Below are positions 8,635 through 15,644 of a DNA stretch of 21,494 nucleotides, piece by piece. Each line of letters starts with the position of its first letter. Within the stretch, counting starts at the first letter, position 1. Both the position numbers and the translations under genes were made by a program. This DNA comes from Prolixibacteraceae bacterium (GTDB lineage Bacteria > Bacteroidota > Bacteroidia > Bacteroidales > Prolixibacteraceae), in the NCBI GenBank assembly GCA_007116765.1, contig SKHV01000511.1, positions 1 to 21,494 on the forward strand, in the 5' to 3' direction. Below the pieces are notes generated by a model. The model was not told where the DNA came from. It made no database searches and saw only the letters and a list, made by a program, of their open reading frames with translations.

Positions 8635-9798
8635 TTACAATTCACTCAAATAGTTAATCATAAAACTTTTCAGCGAACAAACACGCACATTCTCCTTCAT
8701 CATAAAATCGTCGGACGAAGGCGTGATCACATAATTAATTGGTGCTTTCAAGTCGTCGAAAGCCTGAAAGTTCCCCTTGGTGAGCTGTGGCGAGTTGGAG
8801 TATTTTACTTCGGCAGTTGCAACAACAGTGTAGCCCCGGGCAAAAACCAAATCCACTTCGGTTCCTTGATGGGTGCGGTAAAAATAGAGGTCAACACCGT
8901 CGGGCTTCACCGACAACACCTGATTGAACACGAACGATTCCCACGAACTGCCAATAATCGGGTTTCCCGAAAGTGCCACAAAGTCGTTCACACCCAACAA
9001 ATGGTGTAAAATCCCGGTGTCGGTAAGGAAAACCTTGGGCGTTTTCACCAAGCGTTTCGAAATATTCCAATGAAACGGGTGCAGGCTTTTCAGCAAAAAT
9101 GCATCTTCGAGAAAATCGATATACCTTTTAACCGTAGGCGTACTAACCCCCAGTGAGTTGCCAATGGTTGTAGCGTTCAGCAACTGACCGTTCAGGTGCG
9201 CCATCATGGTCCACAAGTTGCGGATCACTTTGGGCGAAGCATTCAGTCCCAATTGCAACAAATCGCGATTCAGGTACGTGCTGATAAAGTTTTCCATCCA
9301 ACGGCGCGAAAGGTTTGGCTTTTCGGTAAAAAGCATGTTGGGGAAACCACCTTTCACCCACAAATCGTTTTGCGAAACCGTATCAGGAATTTCGCTAAGC
9401 CCAATGGGGAAAAGCTGGTGATAGGCAATGCGCCCCGCCAACGATTCCGACGAATCGCGTATTAATTCAGGCGAAGCCGAACCCAACAGCAGAAAGCGGG
9501 CGGGCACTCGATGCTGATCGACCAAGCCACGAATAAGCGGGTACAGTTCTTTTTTTAGCTGCACTTCGTCGATCACCACCAAATGATCGGCATGTTGCGA
9601 AAGAAACAATTCGGCATCGTTCAACTTGAACAAATCCGACTGTATTTCCAAATCGAGGTACAGTTTGGGCTTATCCATTTGAGCCATAATTTGTTTGGCC
9701 AAAGTGGTTTTCCCCACCTGTCGTGGCCCGACAATGGAAACCACCGGGAAAAAGCCCAACGAATCGTTAATGTCTGCAATAATACTTCGTTCGATCAT
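8635..9798 (-). CDS. AAA_14/DUF4143 ATP-binding protein
   Basis: A 387-residue protein of the common prokaryotic AAA_14-DUF4143 family. Walker A is GPRQVGKTT (24-32), Walker B LVVIDEVQ (73-80), the sensor-like strand FLLLGSAS (102-109), and LAGR follows at 120-123. A winged-helix segment is at about 207-238 (TIGNSLGVSTPTVKRYIDFL). The C-terminal domain has a PD-(D/E)XK-like pattern, with EVD at 314-316 and AEVK at 329-332, so its nuclease-fold residues look intact. Length is typical. These proteins are widespread accessory genes, often found alone, and no physiological role is agreed. It is a single gene, convergent with the helicase and divergent from the ABC ATPase. A -7 box and three ATCATGG/TTCATGG sites lie upstream, which suggests its own regulation rather than co-expression with the transporter. 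Confidence 0.92.
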   Translation of the reverse strand: MIERSIIADINDSLGFFPVVSIVGPRQVGKTTLAKQIMAQMDKPKLYLDLEIQSDLFKLNDAELFLSQHADHLVVIDEVQLKKELYPLIRGLVDQHRVPARFLLLGSASPELIRDSSESLAGRIAYHQLFPIGLSEIPDTVSQNDLWVKGGFPNMLFTEKPNLSRRWMENFISTYLNRDLLQLGLNASPKVIRNLWTMMAHLNGQLLNATTIGNSLGVSTPTVKRYIDFLEDAFLLKSLHPFHWNISKRLVKTPKVFLTDTGILHHLLGVNDFVALSGNPIIGSSWESFVFNQVLSVKPDGVDLYFYRTHQGTEVDLVFARGYTVVATAEVKYSNSPQLTKGNFQAFDDLKAPINYVITPSSDDFMMKENVRVCSLKSFMINYLSEL

Positions 9799-9825
9799 CG
9801 TCTCATTCTTTTGATTTCAATTCAA

Positions 9826-9890
9826 ATATCATGGCAAATATAGTAATTTATCCATGAAATACTAAATTGCGATTTTAATATTTCATGGCA
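9826..9890. promoter_or_regulatory. Candidate operator: three TCATGG half-sites
   Basis: A perfect 10-base inverted repeat, CCATGAAATA (9852-9861) and TATTTCATGG (9879-9888), lies just upstream of the AAA gene. A third, looser copy, AATATCATGGCA (about 9826-9835), lies on the other side and matches AATATTTCATGGCA at 9877-9890. The sites flank and overlap the -7 box of the minus-strand gene, as expected for a repressor site. The protein that binds is unknown. Confidence 0.5.
9835..9842 (-). promoter_or_regulatory. -7 box of the AAA_14/DUF4143 gene
   Basis: The minus strand reads TATATTTG, an exact match to the Bacteroidota TAnnTTTG -7 consensus, and predicts a 5' leader of about 30 bases before the ATG at 9798. 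I did not find a convincing -33 TTTG at the right distance. Confidence 0.5.
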
Positions 9891-9916
9891 GAGTGAAATT
9901 CATTGCTGTCAATTTA

Positions 9917-9985
9917 TTTTACAGTAACTGTAAAAATATTTTACAGCCTATTCAAAACTCTAATTTCAAAATGCTGTTATACAGC
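9917..9985 (+). promoter_or_regulatory. ACAG/CTGT palindromes upstream of the ABC ATPase
   Basis: TTTTACAG-TAA-CTGTAAAA (9917-9935) is a perfect dyad with 8-base arms. A further direct TTTTACAG half-site is at 9939-9946, and GCTGT-TAT-ACAGC (9973-9985) is a second short dyad of the same half-site. They lie roughly 40-110 bases upstream of the predicted start from the sigma-54-like element, in the range used by enhancer-binding regulators. No regulator gene is in the window. Confidence 0.55.
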
Positions 9986-9997
9986 CAATAAACATCT

Positions 9998-10013
9998 TGG
10001 CATCGTGCTTGTA
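9998..10013 (+). promoter_or_regulatory. Sigma-54-like -24/-12 promoter of the ABC ATPase
   Basis: TGGCATCGTGCTTGTA fits the sigma-54 pattern TGGCAC-N5-TTGCA/T with correct spacing and two departures: T for the last C of the -24 box and T for the C of the -12 GC. The implied start is near 10025, 16 bases before the ATPase ATG. The upstream dyads support it; the -12 mismatch lowers confidence. Confidence 0.42.
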
Positions 10014-10040
10014 ATCCTAAAGAAAAACACATATACAATT

Positions 10041-10733
10041 ATGATTACACTCAAAAACATTTACAAGTACTACGACAATAAGTTTCAACGCACTTTCGTG
10101 CTGAAAGATGTAAACCTTAGCATCGGCGAAGGTGAATTTGTATCCATTATGGGGCCCAGTGGCGCAGGGAAATCGACCCTGCTAAACATCATCGGCATGT
10201 TGGACCAGCCCAACGAAGGGGAATACTTCTTCATGGATCAACCGGCACACGAACTAAAAGAGAAGAAAAAAACCGAGTTCCACCGCAACTATGTGGGCTT
10301 CATTTTTCAGGCTTTTCACCTGATTGATGAAATGACAGTGGCCGAAAACATTGAAACACCGCTGATTTACAAAGGAGTGAAAAGCAAGGAGCGCCAAGCC
10401 ATGGTGGCCGATATGCTCGACCGCTTTAACATGGTGGCCAAGAAAGATTTATTCCCTTCCCAACTATCTGGCGGGCAACAACAATTGGTGGGCATTGCAC
10501 GCGCCATCGTGGGCAAACCCAAACTCTTGCTGGCCGATGAGCCCACCGGCAACCTGCATTCCGATCAAGGAAAAGAAATCATGAAACTGCTGCAAAAACT
10601 GAACGAAGAAGGCATCACCATAATTCAAGTAACGCACAATGAAGAGTTTGCGAAATGCGGGAAGCGGATTATAAAATTGATGGATGGAAGGGTTGAGAGC
10701 GATGAAACCACCAATCACCCCCCAACCCCCTAA
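10041..10733 (+). CDS. ABC transporter ATP-binding protein, MacB/LolD type
   Basis: A 230-residue ABC ATPase that should bind the cytoplasmic coupling segments of the neighbouring permeases. All motifs are present: Walker A GPSGAGKST (38-46), Q-loop Q90 in GFIFQAFHL, signature LSGGQ (142-146), Walker B LLLADE (162-167), D-loop region TGNLHSDQG, and H-loop H199 in QVTHNEE. The residue after the signature glutamines is Leu (QQQLVGIARAI) where Arg is more usual. ATG 10041 was chosen because it starts the conserved MITLKNIYKYY; an upstream in-frame ATG at 9903 would add a hydrophobic 46-residue extension that spans the promoter elements. It is the only ABC ATPase in the window and heads P3-P6. 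Its last residues, NHPPTP, are encoded inside the palindromic repeat that follows. Substrate unknown. Confidence 0.93.
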   Translation: MITLKNIYKYYDNKFQRTFVLKDVNLSIGEGEFVSIMGPSGAGKSTLLNIIGMLDQPNEGEYFFMDQPAHELKEKKKTEFHRNYVGFIFQAFHLIDEMTVAENIETPLIYKGVKSKERQAMVADMLDRFNMVAKKDLFPSQLSGGQQQLVGIARAIVGKPKLLLADEPTGNLHSDQGKEIMKLLQKLNEEGITIIQVTHNEEFAKCGKRIIKLMDGRVESDETTNHPPTP

Positions 10734-10840
10734 ATCCCCTTCCCGCCTTTGGCGGGACTCCGCTTCGCTACGAAGGGGGCTGGGAACTACCAGAATTGAA
10801 GGATTAGAGCATTAAAATAAATACAAACAAATAGTAAATG
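10714..10840 (+). repeat. Intergenic palindromic repeat (copy 3)
   Basis: ATCACCCCCCAACCCCCTAA, a CCCGCCTTTGGCGGG stem, a G-run, GGGAACTACCAGAATTGAAGG, then AT-rich sequence running into the P3 start. It begins inside the ATPase gene and supplies that gene's last codons and stop. Only the forward unit is present. Confidence 0.75.
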
Positions 10841-13132
10841 ATGAATTTTCTAAAACACTACATCCGCATCTTGCTCCGAAAAAGAACCATTTCGGCCATT
10901 ACTATTGGTGGTTATGCTATCAGTATGGCGGTAATATTTATTTTGCTTGCATTTATTGTTAACGAACGAAGCATCAACAAGGGGTTTGAAAATGCCGACA
11001 ATATCTATCGGGTTATCAGGGCAGATATGAATTCTGACGTTCCGCAAACCTTCCTTGATGATGTGAAAGGAAAAGTTCCCGGGATTGAAAAGGTTTGTCT
11101 GTATTCAATATCGAACGGCCTGTATCGCTTCAACAATAAACAATATATGGCAAAATTCTTAGCCACAAACGACGATTTTTTCGATATTTTTTCCTTCGAT
11201 TTTATTTATCGAACAGGCAACACAAACTTACATTCCGATTACAACATTTACCTTACCCAACAATTCAGCGAGAAACTTTATGGCAACAACACTCCCTTTG
11301 GTGAAACACTTGAAATCGGTCAAAACACATACCATATTGTAGGAGTTATATCAAATCCTCCCCTACACTCGTCCTTCGATTTTGATGTCGTTACCACGCT
11401 CAATAAATCGGTTTCGTATGCCGGCATTAGCTACAATGAAGAGGTACATAAAATGTTCGGCTCCTTTATTTTGCTGAACAAAAACACCCTTATGGATAAC
11501 ACAATCGGGCAAATAGAGGGAATGATAGGCCATTGGCAGGCATTTACCGATCAGAAATTATCGTTGCAACCCTTGCACGAAGTATATTTCGACACAAAAA
11601 AGCACGATAATTTAAAACATGCCAATGTTAGCATGATACTATTGCTCACGGCTGTAGCCGTTATTATTTTGTTAATGACCATATTAAATTATGCCAACAT
11701 AACTATTTCGACAGGTCATGAACGACACATGGAAATTGGAATCCGCAAAGCAACAGGAGCCAATAAACGAAATATTTTCATGCAATTGATAGCCGAATCG
11801 TTGTTCATTTCATTCTTGTCCATGTTTCTGGCCATAGTAATTGCTGAGCTCGTGTCGCCATTTTTCTCTCAAGTGTTGGGCAAACAAGTTGATCTTTGGA
11901 GTTTATTGACACAACCCAAAATAATTGGTTTGGGCTTATTGATTTTTCTTGCAACAGGATTTTTTTCAGGCATATATCCTGCATTATCAATAACCAGAAT
12001 AACACCAATTCAAGTGATAAACCGCACCAACGTATTCACAAAAAAAGGCAATCGGGGAGGGATTATTGCTGTACAGTTTTTCTTCACCATAGTACTGATT
12101 ACCTCATTGATGTTTATCAACAAACAAATCAACTTTGTAAAGCACAAAGATTTGGGATTCGACAGGGAACAAATCATGCGTTTATCATTAAAAGGGGAAA
12201 CACCGGAAAAATGGCAATTATTAAAAGAAAAACTAAAAACCAATCCCGATATTGTGTCCATCTCGGCCACACATGGCTCACCTTTCGCCATCTATTCAAG
12301 TTCAAGTGGTTCGTTTAACGACTCGCATGGAAGAAAGGTTGAAGATGTTAAAATTATTGGGATAGATGACGATTTTCTTGGAACTTTTGGTCTTACACTT
12401 GTTAACGGCAACAATCTCACCTCTTCTAATTCAAATACTTGCATAATAAACCAACACCTATTCAACTACTTGGAATGGGATAATTTTGAAGGAAAAGAAG
12501 TATTTGGTTCTGAAGTGATTGGTATCGTGAAAGATTTCAACCACATAAACCTTTACAATCCAATTGGCCATTTACAGCTCAAAAAACTTGAAGGCAATCC
12601 AAGCTTTTTGAACATCAAAATAAAAGGTGATGTAGCCAATGCAATTCAATTTGTCTACAAAACGCTTCAGGAAGTTGAGCCAGGCACCCCTTTTAACTAT
12701 CAGTTTTACGACGACTGGATTCATTCCATGTACGAAAAGGAAGAAAAGCAAGCCTATGCCATTCAGCTTTTTTCAATTTTGGCCATCATCATCTCGTGTT
12801 TTGGCCTTGTAGGAATAATGAACCACATCACAAATCGCAGAGTTAAAGAAATAGGTATCCGCAAGGTAAACGGCGCCCGTATCTCTGAGATACTAACTAT
12901 GCTCAATAAAGACTTTGTGAGATGGGTAGCCATTGCCTTTGTAATTGCCACCCCAATCGCATATTACGCCATGCACAAATGGCTACAAAACTTTGCCTAT
13001 AAAACCAACCTGAGTTGGTGGATTTTTGCACTGGCGGGATTACTGGCATTGGGAATTGCGTTGCTCACGGTGAGTTGGCAAAGTTGGAGGGCGGCTACGA
13101 GGAACCCGGTTGAGGCACTCAGGGATGAGTAA
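10838..13132 (+). CDS. ABC transporter permease P3, double MacB_PCD/FtsX
   Basis: A 764-residue inner-membrane permease, the shortest of the six. Membrane segments are at about 20-41, 266-287, 320-342, 362-383 and 408-427, plus three near the C-terminus. The periplasmic domain carries 'FGETLEIGQNTYHIVGVI' (154-171) and 'PLHEVYF' (245-251). Unusually, both coupling segments are canonical: EIGIRKATGAN at 299-309 and KEIGIRKVNGAR from 670. P3 may therefore be able to hold an ATPase on each half. Residues 670-764 belong to the shared block; the last motif reads ALRDE instead of ALRYE. A Met codon follows the first one, so the start could be 10841. It lies directly after the ATPase gene in the same direction and is presumably co-transcribed with it. 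Substrate unknown. Confidence 0.92.
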   Translation: MMNFLKHYIRILLRKRTISAITIGGYAISMAVIFILLAFIVNERSINKGFENADNIYRVIRADMNSDVPQTFLDDVKGKVPGIEKVCLYSISNGLYRFNNKQYMAKFLATNDDFFDIFSFDFIYRTGNTNLHSDYNIYLTQQFSEKLYGNNTPFGETLEIGQNTYHIVGVISNPPLHSSFDFDVVTTLNKSVSYAGISYNEEVHKMFGSFILLNKNTLMDNTIGQIEGMIGHWQAFTDQKLSLQPLHEVYFDTKKHDNLKHANVSMILLLTAVAVIILLMTILNYANITISTGHERHMEIGIRKATGANKRNIFMQLIAESLFISFLSMFLAIVIAELVSPFFSQVLGKQVDLWSLLTQPKIIGLGLLIFLATGFFSGIYPALSITRITPIQVINRTNVFTKKGNRGGIIAVQFFFTIVLITSLMFINKQINFVKHKDLGFDREQIMRLSLKGETPEKWQLLKEKLKTNPDIVSISATHGSPFAIYSSSSGSFNDSHGRKVEDVKIIGIDDDFLGTFGLTLVNGNNLTSSNSNTCIINQHLFNYLEWDNFEGKEVFGSEVIGIVKDFNHINLYNPIGHLQLKKLEGNPSFLNIKIKGDVANAIQFVYKTLQEVEPGTPFNYQFYDDWIHSMYEKEEKQAYAIQLFSILAIIISCFGLVGIMNHITNRRVKEIGIRKVNGARISEILTMLNKDFVRWVAIAFVIATPIAYYAMHKWLQNFAYKTNLSWWIFALAGLLALGIALLTVSWQSWRAATRNPVEALRDE
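12845..13132 (+). repeat. Conserved permease 3' block, copy in P3
   Basis: 95 codons matching the ends of P2, P4 and P5. It shares a 65-base identical run with P5 (12935-12999 against 17838-17902), whereas its last part (WQSWRAATRNP) is the P4 version. Confidence 0.9.
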
Positions 13133-13230
13133 CACCCCCACCCCCCCTCCTGCCTGCCGACAGGCAGGAAGGGGGGCAGGGAACTACCATAATTGGAGAT
13201 TTGAGCAATAAAATAAAAAAAAAATAAATG
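13132..13230 (+). repeat. Intergenic palindromic repeat (copy 4)
   Basis: It starts right after the P3 stop: a C-run, a CCTGCCTG/CAGGCAGG stem, a G-run, AGGGAACTACCATAATTGGA, GATTTGAGCAATAAAATAAA, ending at the P4 ATG. The 3' arm matches copy 3 closely; the stem sequence differs, but base pairing is kept. Confidence 0.75.
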
Positions 13231-15627
13231 AAACACCTGCTAATTATTTACCTAAGATGCATCCGGAACAACCCCAAGATATTCCTGATTAACATTTTCA
13301 GTTATTCAATAGGAATTGTTGCCGTATTGTTTATCACCCTTTTTGTGGTGAAAGAATTCAATGCCGACCGATTTCACCAAAATCACAAGGACATTTATCG
13401 TGTGCTAAAAAACGCGCAAAACACACCTGTAAGGTATCCGCAAACAGAATACCCTCTGGGCAACTTATTGAAAAGCAATCATGCCGAAATTCAAGACTAC
13501 ACCAGGGTTATCGATTTAAAAGGCTACCAAATCACCAATGGCGACAAACAATTTAACGATCAAAAAATCAGCTTTGTCGATCGGCCATTTTTCTCCATTT
13601 TTAGTTTTAAGCTACTTACAGGCGACTTCAATTTATTGTACGACAATCCCAATACAATTGTTATCGACAAACCAACGGCCAAGCGTTATTTCAACAGCAC
13701 CGATGTGATTGGCAAAACATTAGCATCAGAATATATCGGGGAAGAAGAAAAGAGAACATACACAATTGTGGGTGTTTTAGATGATTATCCCGAGGAATCA
13801 ACTTTAAAACCCCAATTGATCACCGACATTAAGAGCAGGGCTGAGGAATACGAAGATTACTATTTTGTATCGTCGCCACAATTGTATTTGTACATGCCCA
13901 ACTGCCGTGATGCAAATCAACTTGCTAAGCAATTCTCAAAAACCTTTCGCCGAAAATACAATGAAATGACAGGAAGGGATGAGCCTATTGTTGACGATTC
14001 CTTTTCAATTCAACGCTTATCGGAAGTGTACCTTCAATCAACCAATGTAAGCGATAATTTCGCAAAAGGCGACCATACCTTGCTGTTGGTATTAACCGGC
14101 ATTGGCATTATACTTTTACTGGCAACCCTCATGAACTATTTGATTTTAACCCTAGGGTTAAGCTTGAAAAACAACAAGCAAAACCAAATAAGGTACATAT
14201 TGGGCGGGAGCACGGGTTGGTTAAAAAAGAAATTCGCTTACGAATCGGTTTTTTACACGCTCATTACGTTTGGGCTTTCGCTTTTATTGCTCCCCTTTAT
14301 GCACCAACTAATTAGCAACTACACTACATTCAGGTACAGCCTTTTTACTGTGTCCGATATGAAAATCATTGTATGTTTCCTGTTGGCACTTGTTGTTTTA
14401 GGGGCCTTGTGCGGAAACGTGCAATATGCCCTGCTATTTAATCGGAAAAAGCAAACGCAGGAATTATCAAAAATGTACAACAAGAAACCATTTTTCAGGT
14501 ATTTAATTCAATTTCAACTAGTTATTTTTATTGCCATCATTTCGGGACTATTGCTTGTTCACCGCCAAATCAATTTTATCCGTAACCAGGACTTGGGTTT
14601 CGATTTGCAAAATACGGTCTCGGTAATGCTAAACGACTACGAAAACAAGGCAATCTTCCAACAAGAATGCAGTACTTACCCGTTTGTTGAACGAACAGCT
14701 ATTGGGCATACGCTCTTCCAACACACACCATATTTAGACGACATCACCATTGACAAGGATCAAACCATAGTGAAAACCCAGACTATTTTTGGAGATCACA
14801 ACTATATTGACACTTATAACATCAAATTAATTGCCGGCGAGAACATCGATGGAAGCAAACTGCCTTCTGTTGAAAACTATTTCTCGTATAAAACCAACAA
14901 CATTATTGACATTCTTGTAAATGAAGAATTTGTAAAAAAATCGGGATTGAAAGAACCTTTGGGAACCATTGTTTCACTTGCTTTAAATAAAAGAGATAAG
15001 GGACGGATTACAGGCATTATTCAAAATGTAAGGAACTCGCCGTTCTACAACCCAATAACGCCTATGGTAATAGGCTATGGTTTAAGCCATATGCCGGATA
15101 ATATTGTGTTGGTAAAAGAAGGCCAAATGGAAGAATTCAACGCTGCATTTGATAAGTTTCTAATTAAAATCAATAAAAAGTCACACTTCGCTTATGGCAC
15201 ATTTAATTTCGATTTTGATGTGTGGTATCAAAAGGAACAAATGCTTTTAAAAGCATTAACGCTGTTCTCAATTATCATATTGGCCATTCTGCTTTTGGGG
15301 CTGCTGGGAGTAAGCCTGTACCTCACCGAAAGCAAAACCAAAGAAATCGGCATCCGTAAAGTAAACGGCGCCCGCATTTCAGAAGTGTTGATTATGCTGA
15401 ACAAAGACTTTGTAAAATGGGTAGCAATAGCCTTTGTAATTGCTACGCCCATTGCCTGGTATGCCATGAACAAATGGCTTCAAAACTTCGCCTATAAAAC
15501 GGAACTGAGCTGGTGGATATTTGCACTGGCAGGGTTGTTGGCTTTGGGAATTGCTTTGATCACAGTAAGCTGGCAAAGCTGGCGAGCGGCTACGAGGAAT
15601 CCGGTGGAGGCGTTGAGATATGAATAA
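13228..15627 (+). CDS. ABC transporter permease P4, double MacB_PCD/FtsX
   Basis: A 799-residue inner-membrane permease. Membrane segments are at about 19-41, 283-304, 338-358, a pair between about 375 and 450, and three in the last 130 residues. The first extracytoplasmic domain has 'DVIGKTL' (159-165), 'GVLDDYPEEST' (182-192) and 'RLSEVYLQS' (263-271). The first-half coupling site is degenerate ('NQIRYILGGSTG', 319-330), while the C-terminal one (KEIGIRKVNGARISE from 705) is intact. Residues 705-799 are the shared block: the beginning matches P2 and the end (WQSWRAATRNP) matches P3. Its ATG is immediately downstream of palindromic repeat copy 4, so the repeat's 3' arm is also the leader of this gene. 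P5 starts 17 bases after its stop, so the two are in one operon. Substrate unknown. Confidence 0.92.
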   Translation: MKHLLIIYLRCIRNNPKIFLINIFSYSIGIVAVLFITLFVVKEFNADRFHQNHKDIYRVLKNAQNTPVRYPQTEYPLGNLLKSNHAEIQDYTRVIDLKGYQITNGDKQFNDQKISFVDRPFFSIFSFKLLTGDFNLLYDNPNTIVIDKPTAKRYFNSTDVIGKTLASEYIGEEEKRTYTIVGVLDDYPEESTLKPQLITDIKSRAEEYEDYYFVSSPQLYLYMPNCRDANQLAKQFSKTFRRKYNEMTGRDEPIVDDSFSIQRLSEVYLQSTNVSDNFAKGDHTLLLVLTGIGIILLLATLMNYLILTLGLSLKNNKQNQIRYILGGSTGWLKKKFAYESVFYTLITFGLSLLLLPFMHQLISNYTTFRYSLFTVSDMKIIVCFLLALVVLGALCGNVQYALLFNRKKQTQELSKMYNKKPFFRYLIQFQLVIFIAIISGLLLVHRQINFIRNQDLGFDLQNTVSVMLNDYENKAIFQQECSTYPFVERTAIGHTLFQHTPYLDDITIDKDQTIVKTQTIFGDHNYIDTYNIKLIAGENIDGSKLPSVENYFSYKTNNIIDILVNEEFVKKSGLKEPLGTIVSLALNKRDKGRITGIIQNVRNSPFYNPITPMVIGYGLSHMPDNIVLVKEGQMEEFNAAFDKFLIKINKKSHFAYGTFNFDFDVWYQKEQMLLKALTLFSIIILAILLLGLLGVSLYLTESKTKEIGIRKVNGARISEVLIMLNKDFVKWVAIAFVIATPIAWYAMNKWLQNFAYKTELSWWIFALAGLLALGIALITVSWQSWRAATRNPVEALRYE
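15340..15627 (+). repeat. Conserved permease 3' block, copy in P4
   Basis: 95 codons matching P2, P3 and P5. The first part is P2-like (26 identical bases from 15376 against 5282); the last 20 codons are P3-like. Confidence 0.9.
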
Positions 15628-15644
15628 AATTTAAAACACTAACT

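Noticed and set aside
9903..10040. A 46-residue N-terminal extension of the ABC ATPase
   Set aside because: The family begins at the MITLKN-type strand; the extension would run through the palindromes and the promoter element.
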